In this document: in pieces, positions 9,098-18,288 of the stretch | How positions within the stretch are numbered: position 1 is the stretch's first letter | Layout: each line of letters opens with the position of its first letter | NCBI RefSeq assembly: GCF_003669015.1 | Contig: NZ_CP033069.1 | Coordinates: forward strand, 871,001 to 935,000 | Direction: 5' to 3' | Source: Acidovorax sp. 1608163 | GTDB lineage: Bacteria; Pseudomonadota; Gammaproteobacteria; Burkholderiales; Burkholderiaceae_C | DNA: 64,000 nt | Position numbers and translations under genes: made by a program | Notes under the pieces: generated by a model | The model's input: the letters and a program-made list of their open reading frames with translations, nothing else | The model's database searches: none | What the model was told of the DNA's origin: nothing

Positions 9098-9667
9098 ATG
9101 TTGACCGAGATTGAATGGTGGGGGGGCGTGCTGTTTATCGTGGGCGCCGTGGTGTATCGCATGGCCATTGGTGCGCTGGACAAGGATGCAGGGTTTGATG
9201 CCAACCGGCTGCTCTCGCACGTGTTCTTTCTGGCCCCGGCTGTGGTGCTGGCGGGCTACTTCTACCCGCTGGAGCGCCCGGGGTTGCGTTACGCCTACCT
9301 GGGCGTGCTGGCGGTGGCACTGCTGGCCATGGTGGCTACGCTGGGTATGGAAATCTGGGACAACATCCAGACCGCCAAAGAGGCCAAGGCCGCAGGTACG
9401 GGTCAAGGTAGCGCCAGTGTGGTGACAGACGCCCCCGAGACCCGCATGCTGGAGCCAGCTGCGCTGGCATCGGTGCAGGCGAGCCAGGGGAAGCAAGGCC
9501 AGGGCGAAGGCGGTGAGGGCGATAGCGAGGACGATGACGATGACGAGGAGGTCGGCACCTTCTACACCGTGCTGGGCATGCTGCTGCTCTACAGCCCGGT
9601 GTTTGTCGTCTGCGCTTTGGGCTGCTACAAGGCTTGGCCCATGGTGCAATCGCTGCTGCAGCGCTAA
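9098..9667 (+). CDS. Unrecognised integral membrane protein, operon gene 2
   Basis: A 189-residue protein with no family I can name. It has hydrophobic segments near residues 8-25, 40-57, 66-84 and 155-180. Between the third and fourth is a soluble, strongly acidic loop (EGDSEDDDDDEEVG). A good ribosome site (GAGGGAG) precedes the ATG. It begins 66 bases after the preceding gene and ends 95 bases before the helix-turn-helix gene. A membrane partner role for the ATPase pair downstream is inferred from position only. Confidence 0.7.
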   Translation: MLTEIEWWGGVLFIVGAVVYRMAIGALDKDAGFDANRLLSHVFFLAPAVVLAGYFYPLERPGLRYAYLGVLAVALLAMVATLGMEIWDNIQTAKEAKAAGTGQGSASVVTDAPETRMLEPAALASVQASQGKQGQGEGGEGDSEDDDDDEEVGTFYTVLGMLLLYSPVFVVCALGCYKAWPMVQSLLQR

Positions 9668-9762
9668 GCGCTTTTTCAACGGCCTGCATCCACAGACAGG
9701 CATGCCTTGTGCGTGTCCTGTCCAGGCCGTTCCCTTTTCCAGCCCGTACCTCCTTTTCCTCC

Positions 9763-10992
9763 ATGGCCAGCGATTCTTTCTCCGTGCTTCTCTCGCTTTA
9801 CATGCGGCGTATCCGTGCCAGCGCCTCGGGGGTGGCGACGGAGATTGGCCTGAGCCGTGAAGCCGTGAACAACTGGCGCAACGGTGTGTCAGTGCCCAAC
9901 CCCCGCTCGCGTGACCGCGTGGTGGCCTGCACCCGCTACCTGCGCCTGACGGAGACCGAGTCCAACCGCCTGCTCAGTGCGGCGGGCTTTGAGCCCGAGT
10001 TTCCGCTGCAGGCCGAATCGGTGGGTGCACAGCCGTTTGCGGCGTTCCAGGACAAGCTGTTTGCCCAGCTGGCGCAGGCCATGCCGTACCCCATCTCGCT
10101 GCTGCTGTCGCCCGCGCACTGGGGCCAGCCGCCGTTTCGGCAAGAGCTGCTGGCCCGTGCCCGCGCGCAATACGGCGAGGGCGCGGTGCTGCACATCCAG
10201 CCGCCCTACAGCGTGAGCACGGCGGCCGACGAATACTTTGCCGCCATCGGCCGCCAGTGCGGGCTGGGCGAAGTCACCTCCGACTACGAATTTGAAGCCG
10301 CGCTGGAGCAGCGCCTGCTGGCGGGCGAGCGGCTGTTTTGCCTGGTCAGCCGCTTTGAGCAGGGCACCCCTGCACTGCGCGAAACCCTGGCGGGCATTTT
10401 GCGCAGCCTGAGCGAAATGCACAGCGGCCGTCTGCACCTGCTGCTGTGCGGCGGCGAGGCGCTGGCCGACCTCAAGTACCGCAGCGGCGACTTGTCGCTG
10501 CTCAACATTGCCCAGGTCAACCATTGGCCCGAGCCCACGCTGGACGACCTGGTGGTGCTGGCGCGCCACCGCTGGCCCGAGCAGCCCTGGGCCGTGCCCG
10601 TGCTGGCCGCTCTGCAAGACCTCAGCGGCGCCCACCCCGCCTTGTTTGAAGAAGGGCTGCAATGGCTGGTAGACCACGGCACCGCCGCACTGCAAGGCGA
10701 TGTGGTGGCAGCGGGCGAGCTGCGCAGCCACTTGCTAGGCAGTGCACGCCTGTGGCAAACCTTTTTGCCGCTGGCGCAGGCACCAGCCTCGCGCCAGCGC
10801 CTGGCGCAACTGCTGCAAGCCCCCGACCTGGGCCGTGCTCGCCCGTACCTGCAAGACGACGACCTGCGCCGGCTGTTCTGGGGCAACCTCATCCACGTAC
10901 GCGGCGCGGGTGACGCGGCGCGGCTGTATTGGCGCTGCCCTATCGTGCGCGAGGCTGGCTTGATGGTGCTGGAATCATGCTCGAACGAATGA
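9763..10992 (+). CDS. XRE-type HTH protein with degenerate STAND-like NTPase domain, operon gene 3
   Basis: A 409-residue protein. Residues 1-75 form an XRE-like helix-turn-helix (SGVATEIGLSREAVNNWRNG) followed by the LRLTETESNRLLSAAGF helix often seen in front of STAND-type ATPases. The remaining 320 residues have the order of strands of a P-loop domain, but the expected Walker A position reads LLLSPAHWGQPPFRQELL and lacks GK(S/T). The Walker B-like strand is RLFCLVSRFEQ, without an acidic pair. It is therefore probably unable to hydrolyse ATP. It overlaps the next gene, an intact ATPase of the same general build, so the two may form an unequal pair. DNA binding and a regulatory role are inferred. 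Confidence 0.65.
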   Translation: MASDSFSVLLSLYMRRIRASASGVATEIGLSREAVNNWRNGVSVPNPRSRDRVVACTRYLRLTETESNRLLSAAGFEPEFPLQAESVGAQPFAAFQDKLFAQLAQAMPYPISLLLSPAHWGQPPFRQELLARARAQYGEGAVLHIQPPYSVSTAADEYFAAIGRQCGLGEVTSDYEFEAALEQRLLAGERLFCLVSRFEQGTPALRETLAGILRSLSEMHSGRLHLLLCGGEALADLKYRSGDLSLLNIAQVNHWPEPTLDDLVVLARHRWPEQPWAVPVLAALQDLSGAHPALFEEGLQWLVDHGTAALQGDVVAAGELRSHLLGSARLWQTFLPLAQAPASRQRLAQLLQAPDLGRARPYLQDDDLRRLFWGNLIHVRGAGDAARLYWRCPIVREAGLMVLESCSNE

Positions 10993-13199
10993 GCCCGCTG
11001 CTCTCGCGCCCTGTGCTGCGCGCCATGGTCATTGCCGTGGTGACGTTGTTTGTGGCCAGCGCCATCTTCACCCCCCAGCTCAACCCCTTCACGCGCAGCG
11101 CTTTCCTTGCGGCCATGAATGTCGGCCCGGTGTGGGGCGAGGTGACGCAATGGCGCGCCGCCATGATCGATGCGCGCAACGAGCTGGGTGACTGGCCGCC
11201 GGACATCCAAAAATACGCCCCGCCCATTGCCAACGCCAAGCTGCGCGTCACTTCGCCACGCCCCAACGTGTTGCAGGGTGACATTGCCAACCACCCCGAG
11301 CTGGGCAAGATCGCTGGCACGCAGGTGATCATTGAGTTCCATCCCGACTCCTATACCTGGAGCTGCCGCCGAGGCAATCCGCCCGTGCCACCAGGCTACC
11401 TTCCCATCAATTGCGATGACGGCGTGACCGACGATAGGGAGCCGAGCAAGCCATCTGCCGCGTCCGCCTCCGACCCTTTTGGGTGGCTGCGGTCATTGAT
11501 CATTGGGTGTGCTGTGATCTTTTGCGCCGGGGCGGTGGTATGGGTGGTGCGCCATCCCCTGATTGGCTCTGGCCAGCTGCGCCCCGCGCGCCTGCGCCGC
11601 ACGCCCCTGGACCGCCTGCCGAAAATCGACCGCCTGCTGCGCTGGATGGGGCGGCTGGACGCCACCTTGCAGGCCGCTGAAGTCCGCACGGCAGACTGGC
11701 GCCGCGCTGTGTTGTGTGCCCAGGCGAACGGGCTTGACTACGCCACTGGCCTGGCCCAGACCCTGGCCGACAAAGTGGTGGCCCGCCAGCAGACCAGTGC
11801 CGATTGGGCACTGCCCGGCGTGGTGCTGGAGTGGCAGTTTGCCCCCGACCTGCCCGTGTCGCTGGACCGCTGCCTGGTGCTGGTGCCCACGCCGGGGCTC
11901 GACGAAGCTGCGTTGGTGCAAAGCCTGCGCGCTGCGCAGACCGGCAGCGACGTGCTGCTGGTGCTGAGCGAGCACAGCCTTGAGGCCCCGTGCCCCCTGC
12001 TGCGCGCCCACTGCGAAGACAGCGCCAACCTGCATGTGATGGTGGACAGCGCCAGCCTCACCGAATGGCTGCTGGGCGGCCAGGCCCTGCAGGTGCTGCT
12101 GCGCCTGCTGTCCACCCAGTTGCGCATCACCCGCATCTCGCCGTACCAGACGCGCGGTGGCGTCACGCGCGAAGGCTCGTTCTTCGGCCGCGCGCAGCTG
12201 CTGGCCCGCGTGGTCACCCGCGAGCCTGCCAACTACCTGGTGGTGGGCGGGCGCCAGCTAGGCAAAAGCAGCTTGCTCAAGGCGGTGCAGCGCCGCCTGC
12301 AGGGCCACCCGCACACCGTGTGCCACTACGTATCGCTGCGCGACCACCGGCTGGCACCCCGCCTGGCGCTGCAGCTGGGCCTGCCCGCCCACACCACGCT
12401 CGAAGACATCGTGGCCCACCTGCAGGCGCAAGCGGTGGGCAAGCGGCTGGTGCTGCTGATTGACGAGGCCGACCAGTTCTTCCGTGCCGAGTCGGACCAA
12501 GGCTATGCACAGTTGTCCACCCTGCGCTCGCTCAGCGAAGAGGGGCGCTGCTGGTTCATGCTGGCAGGGTTCTGGGATTTGTATGCCACGGCGGTGCTCG
12601 ACTACCAAAGCCCCCTGCGCAATTTTGGCGAGGTGCTGACCATTGGCGGGCTGGAGCGCGTGGCCTGCCGCGAGCTGGCCACCGAGCCACTGCGCCGCCT
12701 GCGCCTGGGCTTTGCCAGCGATGCGTTGGTCGAGCGCCTCATCGACGCCAGCGGCCAGCGCGCCAACCTGGTGGCCATCCTGTGCCAGGAATGCCTGGAG
12801 GCCCTGCAACCCGGCGAGCGCGCCATCGAGGCCCACCACCTGAACCAGGCCCTGGCCTCGCAGGCGGTGCAAGACGCATTGGCCGGCTGGGGCCGCCTGA
12901 GCCAGGACGAAGCCGCCTGCCGCCTCGACCGTGTGGTGGTCTACCACACCGCCCAGTCTGGGCAGACCAGCCTGGTGGCCTTGGCACAGCTGCTGCATAG
13001 CCACGGCATCGCGGCCGATGCACAGGCCCTGCGCCAATCGCTGGCGCGACTGCAGCTGGCCTACGTGCTGCGCAAGCAAGAGGCCGAATACCGTTTTGCC
13101 ATCCCGCTGCTGCAGGGCCAGTTTGAGCCCAGCGAGGTGGAGCAGCTGCTGCGCCAGGAGTTGGCTGTGTTGGGCAGGGACTCACGCTCCGCTGCATGA
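10977..13199 (+). CDS. Membrane STAND-type ATPase with pilin-like periplasmic domain, operon gene 4
   Basis: A 740-residue protein with an unusual order of parts. A membrane segment (about 13-33) precedes a periplasmic stretch (41-146) that resembles a type IV pilin head: an amphipathic helix (VWGEVTQWRAAMIDARNELG) followed by WPP, and a late YTWSC...YLPINC pair (Cys130, Cys146) like the pilin disulfide loop. A second membrane segment lies at 172-191, then a Rossmann-like region. A P-loop ATPase follows: Walker A GGRQLGKSS (424-432), Walker B LVLLIDEAD (491-499), a sensor strand CWFMLAGFWD and a winged-helix-like ending. The start overlaps the previous gene by 16 bases; ATG 10989 (ATGA overlap) is possible. 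Inferred role: signal sensing across the membrane. Confidence 0.7.
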   Translation: MLERMSPLLSRPVLRAMVIAVVTLFVASAIFTPQLNPFTRSAFLAAMNVGPVWGEVTQWRAAMIDARNELGDWPPDIQKYAPPIANAKLRVTSPRPNVLQGDIANHPELGKIAGTQVIIEFHPDSYTWSCRRGNPPVPPGYLPINCDDGVTDDREPSKPSAASASDPFGWLRSLIIGCAVIFCAGAVVWVVRHPLIGSGQLRPARLRRTPLDRLPKIDRLLRWMGRLDATLQAAEVRTADWRRAVLCAQANGLDYATGLAQTLADKVVARQQTSADWALPGVVLEWQFAPDLPVSLDRCLVLVPTPGLDEAALVQSLRAAQTGSDVLLVLSEHSLEAPCPLLRAHCEDSANLHVMVDSASLTEWLLGGQALQVLLRLLSTQLRITRISPYQTRGGVTREGSFFGRAQLLARVVTREPANYLVVGGRQLGKSSLLKAVQRRLQGHPHTVCHYVSLRDHRLAPRLALQLGLPAHTTLEDIVAHLQAQAVGKRLVLLIDEADQFFRAESDQGYAQLSTLRSLSEEGRCWFMLAGFWDLYATAVLDYQSPLRNFGEVLTIGGLERVACRELATEPLRRLRLGFASDALVERLIDASGQRANLVAILCQECLEALQPGERAIEAHHLNQALASQAVQDALAGWGRLSQDEAACRLDRVVVYHTAQSGQTSLVALAQLLHSHGIAADAQALRQSLARLQLAYVLRKQEAEYRFAIPLLQGQFEPSEVEQLLRQELAVLGRDSRSAA

Positions 13200-13259
13200 A
13201 CCGCAACATCGAAACATGCCTGTGTTGAACCGGGTGAATTTTTGACCGAGGAACTTTCA

Positions 13260-13655
13260 ATGACCGTACCAAACCCATCTGTCACGCCTGCATTGCCTCC
13301 TGAGTCCCGCTATGCCTCGGTGGTCCAAGACCACAAAGCCCTCTGGGGCGCCGTGCAAGATCGAGCGCACGAAGGAGAGGGCGACGGGCTGGTCGCAGCC
13401 ATCGCCTTGCATGCCTCGCGGGCCCTGGTCGCTTATATCGAGTACGGAGAAGACATGGATTTCCCTCAACTGTGCTTGCTCGATCTGCGTTCGGATGCGG
13501 TGACTACCATCGACAGCGAGGATTTGATTGACTCCCCCATGATTGGTGGCATGGCCTTTACGGATGAAGACGCGGGACTGCTGGAGCTTCAGTTTCGCGA
13601 CGGCAACACGCAGGTGGTGACGCTGGATTTTGACGCGCAATCCGTGCGCTGGTAG
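13260..13655 (+). CDS. Small acidic protein of unknown function, operon gene 5
   Basis: A 131-residue, acidic, soluble protein with alternating short strands (LVAYIEYGEDMDFPQLCLLDLRS, then LELQFRDGNTQVVTLDF), so probably a small beta-rich fold. No family is recognised; its size and charge resemble immunity proteins, but nothing proves that. GAGGA at 13248-13252 supports ATG 13260 over an upstream TTG. It sits 60 bases after the ATPase gene and 18 bases before an ankyrin gene. Confidence 0.65.
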   Translation: MTVPNPSVTPALPPESRYASVVQDHKALWGAVQDRAHEGEGDGLVAAIALHASRALVAYIEYGEDMDFPQLCLLDLRSDAVTTIDSEDLIDSPMIGGMAFTDEDAGLLELQFRDGNTQVVTLDFDAQSVRW

Positions 13656-13673
13656 GCGGCTGGAGATCTCACC

Positions 13674-15101
13674 ATGGCAAGCTCTTCAACGGTTGTCCTT
13701 GAACATGATTCAGGGTTCGAACACATCCTGTCGTCCATAGACCGCTTGGTCCGCTCCGGCGTCCACCCCGACCGCATCAGCGTGTCCCAGTACCCCGCGT
13801 CGCACTGGGCCTGCAGCCCCCGCTGGGCGCACTACGATGGTCCTGACGAGGCCGCCGTGGCCCAACGGGTGGATGCGCAAATGGCCTTGCTTGGCTTGCT
13901 TCTGGAGCATGGCGCCGATCCCAACAAGCGCAAGAATCGCAATGACACGCCTTTGGCCTTGTGCTGCGGGCAGTTGTGGGGAGGCGCTGGGGGGCGCTCT
14001 TTGGAGCGGCTGGGTTTGGTGCTGGCAGCAGGGAGTGACCCCCGCAAGACCAAGGACCCCGCGCTGTGCACCGCCCTCGGGCTGGAGGACATGCGTGGCG
14101 AGATTTGCAACATCCCATTTCGCGTGGATGCCCAAGTGGGGCATGCCGAAATGGTGTTCCAGGCGGTCGATATGCTGCTGGCGGCCGGTGCTGACATCGA
14201 AGCGATGGATCACCGCGAGATGTACAACCCGATCCTCATGGCCGCCTACATGGGGAGTGTGCCGTTGTTGCGCTTTTTGAAGGACCGCGGCGCTAATGTG
14301 CACTTCACCACCCCCGCAGGCACCAACGCGCTGATGCACTGTGCTGGCGATGTGGACGGTCTGAACCTGAGCCGCGCTGGCATTTCGGTGGCGTGGCAGC
14401 GAGGGGTCGACCCTGTCGCCACCACCCGCCAGCTGCTCGACTGGGGCCTGGACCCCGCTGCAGCCAACGCGCGCGCTCGCACCCCACTGCGCCTGGCCGT
14501 CAGCGCAGGCAACCTGGATGTGGCTGCAGTGCTGGCCGAAGCCCTGGCGGCCCAGGGCAAGTTGGTGGCTGCCGACGTGCGCCTGTTCCGGGGCACCGAA
14601 TACGAATCCCGCGTGGCGGCGTTGACCACCTCCGTAGCCCCCAAAAAGCCCGCCAAGCCCAAGGCCGCTGCGGATGGCTCCGCCCAGCGCGCCACCTGGG
14701 AGCGTGCGCCCGGATTGATCGACGGGCCCACGGACTGGACCGTCAGCCAATACCCCGATTGGCTGCGCACCTGCCTCAAGGGCGTGATTGCCCACCTTGG
14801 CTCGGGCGCAGACCCGCGCGTGCCGCCTGGCGTGCTGTACCTGGAATACGACGACTACTTTCGTGGCCTGAAGCTGTCGCGCACCAAGTCGTATCTCAGC
14901 CGCAGCGGCGCGGTGGAAATGGGTGTCCATGTCTTCGATTGGTCTGTCATGCGCATCCGCTTCTCGCAGGTGGAAAACGACGACTGGGTGCTGCGCGAGG
15001 CGATTGATTTGCCCATGGCCCCAGGCGCACCGCCTGCCAACGACGTGCTGTGTGACGCCATCGGCCAGCTGTGCGCCCGCTACCTCAATACCCAGGCTTG
15101 A
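13674..15101 (+). CDS. Ankyrin-repeat protein, operon gene 6
   Basis: A 475-residue soluble protein. The first two thirds carry ankyrin-type repeats, for example LLGLLLEHGADPNKRKNRNDTPL, AVDMLLAAGADIEAMDHREMYNPILMAAYMGSV, LLRFLKDRGANVHFTTPAGTNALMHC and LLDWGLDPAAANARARTPLRLAVSAGNL. The final 150 residues, after a Lys/Ala/Pro-rich linker, form a separate domain (WTVSQYPDWLRTCLKGVIAHL to the end) that I do not recognise. SQYP recurs near residue 38 and in the C-terminal domain. Ankyrin repeats bind other proteins; the partner is unknown. GGAG lies 8 bases before the start. Confidence 0.78.
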   Translation: MASSSTVVLEHDSGFEHILSSIDRLVRSGVHPDRISVSQYPASHWACSPRWAHYDGPDEAAVAQRVDAQMALLGLLLEHGADPNKRKNRNDTPLALCCGQLWGGAGGRSLERLGLVLAAGSDPRKTKDPALCTALGLEDMRGEICNIPFRVDAQVGHAEMVFQAVDMLLAAGADIEAMDHREMYNPILMAAYMGSVPLLRFLKDRGANVHFTTPAGTNALMHCAGDVDGLNLSRAGISVAWQRGVDPVATTRQLLDWGLDPAAANARARTPLRLAVSAGNLDVAAVLAEALAAQGKLVAADVRLFRGTEYESRVAALTTSVAPKKPAKPKAAADGSAQRATWERAPGLIDGPTDWTVSQYPDWLRTCLKGVIAHLGSGADPRVPPGVLYLEYDDYFRGLKLSRTKSYLSRSGAVEMGVHVFDWSVMRIRFSQVENDDWVLREAIDLPMAPGAPPANDVLCDAIGQLCARYLNTQA

Positions 15102-15158
15102 CGCCGGTTGAACGCGTGCACACCGCCCCATCCACCTCCTTTTTCATCGCCCGACGCA

Positions 15159-16565
15159 ATGACCACCAAGCCCAAGTGGACCGACCGCATCTTTAGCCCC
15201 ATCCGCGTGCTGAACCGCGCCGACGGTCTGCACCTGGAGAAATTCACCGATGCCGATCTGGACCAGATCGCCGACTGCGACGACATCCTGGACATCCACC
15301 TGCGCAGCAACCGTACAGCGCAGCCGGTCGATCTGTCACGCCTGGCGCATATCCAGGGGCTTCGGCGCTTGAGCCTGGATCGCATGCAGTTCACCAACCT
15401 GCAGGCCCTCAAAGCCTTGCCGCACCTGAACTCGCTGACCATTGAATACTGCGACTTCAAAGACTTCGAGGCACTCAACGGGCTCAATGTTGAGACGCTG
15501 TTCGTGTGGAACAACAAGTTCACTCACTTCCCGGCAGGGCTCCAGTTGCCCAGGCTGGAGAGCCTGTACCTGTCACACAACCGCATCACCGACCTGTCGT
15601 TCGTTGCCAGCTACCCCACTCTCAAATGCTTGCATGTGAACGGCAACCGGATCACCGACCTGGCTCCTTTGGCTGGCTGCGCGGCCTTGGAGACCCTGTG
15701 GGTCGATGACAACCCGCTGACCACACTGGCGCCCCTGGCAGGTCGGCGCTACCAGCGATTGCATGTCAGCAGCGAGTTGAGCGCGGAGCGTGCGGCCTTA
15801 CAGCTGGAGTTGCCCGAGGAGCCGTATGTGCGCGACCCGGAAAGCATCGAAGCCTCGCGTATCGCGCGGCTGATGGAGGCCAAGGATTGGCCGCAACTCT
15901 ATGCCATCACCGACCTGTCTTTGCTGGGCGACGCGTTCTCCAGTCTGGTGCATGGGCACTTTGACGAGGAGATGGTGCGCGGCGCGCTGGCACACCCGGC
16001 CCCCGGCGCGTTCGATGCGATGGTGACCCACGGCCTGCGCCCGCACTATTGGGAAGAGTCCAAGCTGCTGGTGTCGGTGCTCAGCAGCTTCGGCGAGCGC
16101 TTGGTGGCCCCGCTGACCCATAGCTTTCACGCCGAGCTGGCCTTTTACCCGGAGTACGAACCGTTCTACGCGGGCAAACTCAAGCATGAGCACGCCACCA
16201 TCGCCCGCATCCTGGTGGAAGCTCCCATCCCCGCGTTTGCCGACCTGTTCCTGGCGTTCTTCAACCTGCGCGAGGGCTTCTCCGAAGCCCACCTGCACCA
16301 CTACAAGCAGCTGCTCGATGGGGTGGGCAAAGTGCAGTCTCCGCAGCTGGTGGAGCCCATCATCGACCTGCTGCGGTTCGAAAAGCACGTCCTGGGCGGA
16401 GACTCGGCGTTCATGAAAAAGGTCTTCAAGGCCATTGGCCAGCTGGGCGCGAGGGCCGATGCGGCCGTGCTGGCTGGCCGCTTTGATGTGTCCGCCGAAG
16501 CCCGCACCGATGTGGCCGAGGCCTACGAGGCCACCCTCAAGAAGCTGGAAAAGAAAAAGAGCTGA
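15159..16565 (+). CDS. Leucine-rich-repeat protein, operon gene 7
   Basis: A 468-residue soluble protein. Residues 40-210 are leucine-rich repeats with the LxxLxLxxNxI pattern (LESLYLSHNRITDLSFV, LKCLHVNGNRITDLAPLAGC, LETLWVDDNPLTTLAPLAG). The remaining 250 residues look all-helical and HEAT-like and end in a lysine-rich tail. It is a clear paralogue of the protein encoded at 40592-42007; the start MTTKPKWTDRIFSPIRVLN aligns with that copy and supports ATG 15159. LRR domains bind proteins. No secretion signal is present. Confidence 0.8.
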   Translation: MTTKPKWTDRIFSPIRVLNRADGLHLEKFTDADLDQIADCDDILDIHLRSNRTAQPVDLSRLAHIQGLRRLSLDRMQFTNLQALKALPHLNSLTIEYCDFKDFEALNGLNVETLFVWNNKFTHFPAGLQLPRLESLYLSHNRITDLSFVASYPTLKCLHVNGNRITDLAPLAGCAALETLWVDDNPLTTLAPLAGRRYQRLHVSSELSAERAALQLELPEEPYVRDPESIEASRIARLMEAKDWPQLYAITDLSLLGDAFSSLVHGHFDEEMVRGALAHPAPGAFDAMVTHGLRPHYWEESKLLVSVLSSFGERLVAPLTHSFHAELAFYPEYEPFYAGKLKHEHATIARILVEAPIPAFADLFLAFFNLREGFSEAHLHHYKQLLDGVGKVQSPQLVEPIIDLLRFEKHVLGGDSAFMKKVFKAIGQLGARADAAVLAGRFDVSAEARTDVAEAYEATLKKLEKKKS

Positions 16566-16611
16566 TGCGCTGCAGCCCGCTGTGTTTTGCTTCTGCTGTT
16601 GAACCCGCCCC

Positions 16612-18258
16612 ATGTCTGAATCCCGCCTGCACTACACCGTTTATTTTGCGTCCCGCACGCAGGCCGCTGCCTGGGCTGCCGAGGCCCAAGCAACGGCCGA
16701 CATGCCGTTGAACGAGCAAGCCCGAGTGCTGGGCACGATGCTCGGCCTGGGCGAAGACGCCGGCGTGTCGTTCGAGTTCGCGGGCGCCGCGCAGCTGTGT
16801 GCCGAGCTGTCTGTCCTCGGGCCATGGAACCTGCTGGCCTCTGAAGGCTGGCCACCCGGGCTGGTGGAGCGAGGTGCCAAGCTGCTGAGCTGCGAATGGC
16901 ACAACGGCCCCAAGGCAGAAGGCCTGTGGCTCAACGGCCCCAAGCCGGTCACGCGCAAGCAGTTTGATGCCGCTGTGCGCAAGCTGGACCCACTGGAAGA
17001 AGTGCACCAGTTGCTTTCCAAAGAACAATACGGCGAGGTCTTGAACCTGGTGCACCACCACGGCCTGGACCCCAACACGGTGCTGTACCACCGGCCGCTC
17101 ATCGTGCATTTGCTCACGCCGCAGGCGGGCAAGGCCAGCGGCGTTTTGCCCACCGAGGCCATCATCGCCCTGCTGCAAGCCGGGGCGCGGCCCGATCCCC
17201 TGGCCCTGGTCACCCGCATGCCCAGCTTCACCTTGCCCGTGTTTCCGCTGCATTGCGCGGCCTACGCGTTTGACATTGCGCTGATGCAGGCGCTGGTGGA
17301 CGCAGGCGTGGACGTGAACGCTGTGGACGACGAGGGGCACACGCCCTTGATGCAACTGGCCGATGCAACGCACTATTTGAGCAAGCCAGTCTCTATGGCC
17401 GTGCTGGCCGCGCAGTGGCTGCTGGAGCGGGGCGCAGAGGTCAACGCCGTGAGCCAGCACGGGGATTCGGCCCTGGCCGGGGGCGTGCACCGGGCGCTGC
17501 GCGATCTCCTCATGGCACATGGCGGCCGGGTGATCTGGCCGCACTACGTGCTGGAGTACGACGCACCGCAGCAGCAACTCAACGCGATTTCGTACCACGA
17601 CCATGCGCGGCTGGATGAATTGCTGGCGCAGGCGCCGCCGGACGAAGCCCATCGGCATGGCTTGCTGAGCAGGGCTGTGGACGAAGGGAACCTCCCAGCG
17701 TTGGACCGGCTGTGGAGGCCGGGGGACCATGCGCTGATGTGCATCGACACAACCCCGGAGCCCCGGTTGCTGGCGGAATGCACCACGAAGCACGAAGGCA
17801 CGGATGTGGCCACGATGCGATACCTGGTGCAGTGCAGCGCGCCCGAGGCCTTTCCCACGCGCGATACCGCCTGGCTGAATGCGGCCAACAGCTGCCTGAA
17901 GGATTTCAGCAGCCGCATCGTGGACCGGCCTGTGGAGTTGCTGGAGATAGTGCTCGCGCTCGGCTTGCCCGCTGAGCCACCGGCCGATGCGCAGCACACT
18001 CCCTTGGAGGCTGCTATCAACGCCCAGTCCGAAGCCAAGGTAGCGCTGCTGCTGGCCTACGGTGCCAACCCAAACCGGGTGCTGTACCACGGGGGCAATG
18101 CTTTGCATGAGGCGTTGGAGTGCAAGGCGACCCACTGCCTTCCTCTGCTGCTGCAGGCGGGGGCTGACCGCACCCACTGCGACCGCCAGGGCCGCACGCC
18201 GCTGCAGCTGGCGGTGTCCAAGCGCAACAAGGCCGCGCAGAAACTTCTGGCGGTCTGA
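16612..18258 (+). CDS. Ankyrin-repeat protein, operon gene 8
   Basis: A 548-residue soluble protein. The N-terminal 125 residues form an unassigned domain (LHYTVYFASRTQAAAWAAEA). Ankyrin repeats follow in two blocks: about 130-330 (LQAGARPDPLALV, ALVDAGVDVNAVDDEGHTPLMQLAD, LLERGAEVNAVSQHGDSAL) and about 460-548 (LLLAYGANPNRVLYHGGNALHEAL, LLLQAGADRTHCDRQGRTPLQLAV). It starts 46 bases after the LRR gene and closes the operon; a hairpin repeat lies directly after it. The function is unknown. Confidence 0.75.
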   Translation: MSESRLHYTVYFASRTQAAAWAAEAQATADMPLNEQARVLGTMLGLGEDAGVSFEFAGAAQLCAELSVLGPWNLLASEGWPPGLVERGAKLLSCEWHNGPKAEGLWLNGPKPVTRKQFDAAVRKLDPLEEVHQLLSKEQYGEVLNLVHHHGLDPNTVLYHRPLIVHLLTPQAGKASGVLPTEAIIALLQAGARPDPLALVTRMPSFTLPVFPLHCAAYAFDIALMQALVDAGVDVNAVDDEGHTPLMQLADATHYLSKPVSMAVLAAQWLLERGAEVNAVSQHGDSALAGGVHRALRDLLMAHGGRVIWPHYVLEYDAPQQQLNAISYHDHARLDELLAQAPPDEAHRHGLLSRAVDEGNLPALDRLWRPGDHALMCIDTTPEPRLLAECTTKHEGTDVATMRYLVQCSAPEAFPTRDTAWLNAANSCLKDFSSRIVDRPVELLEIVLALGLPAEPPADAQHTPLEAAINAQSEAKVALLLAYGANPNRVLYHGGNALHEALECKATHCLPLLLQAGADRTHCDRQGRTPLQLAVSKRNKAAQKLLAV

Positions 18259-18288
18259 TGGTGTGCGCCTGTTCTCTCAGATTTTGAA

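Noticed and set aside
10977..13199. TIR or endonuclease effector domain in the ATPase protein
   Set aside because: The region at residues 295-380 has Rossmann-like strands, but no TIR glutamate motif or PD-(D/E)xK motif was found.
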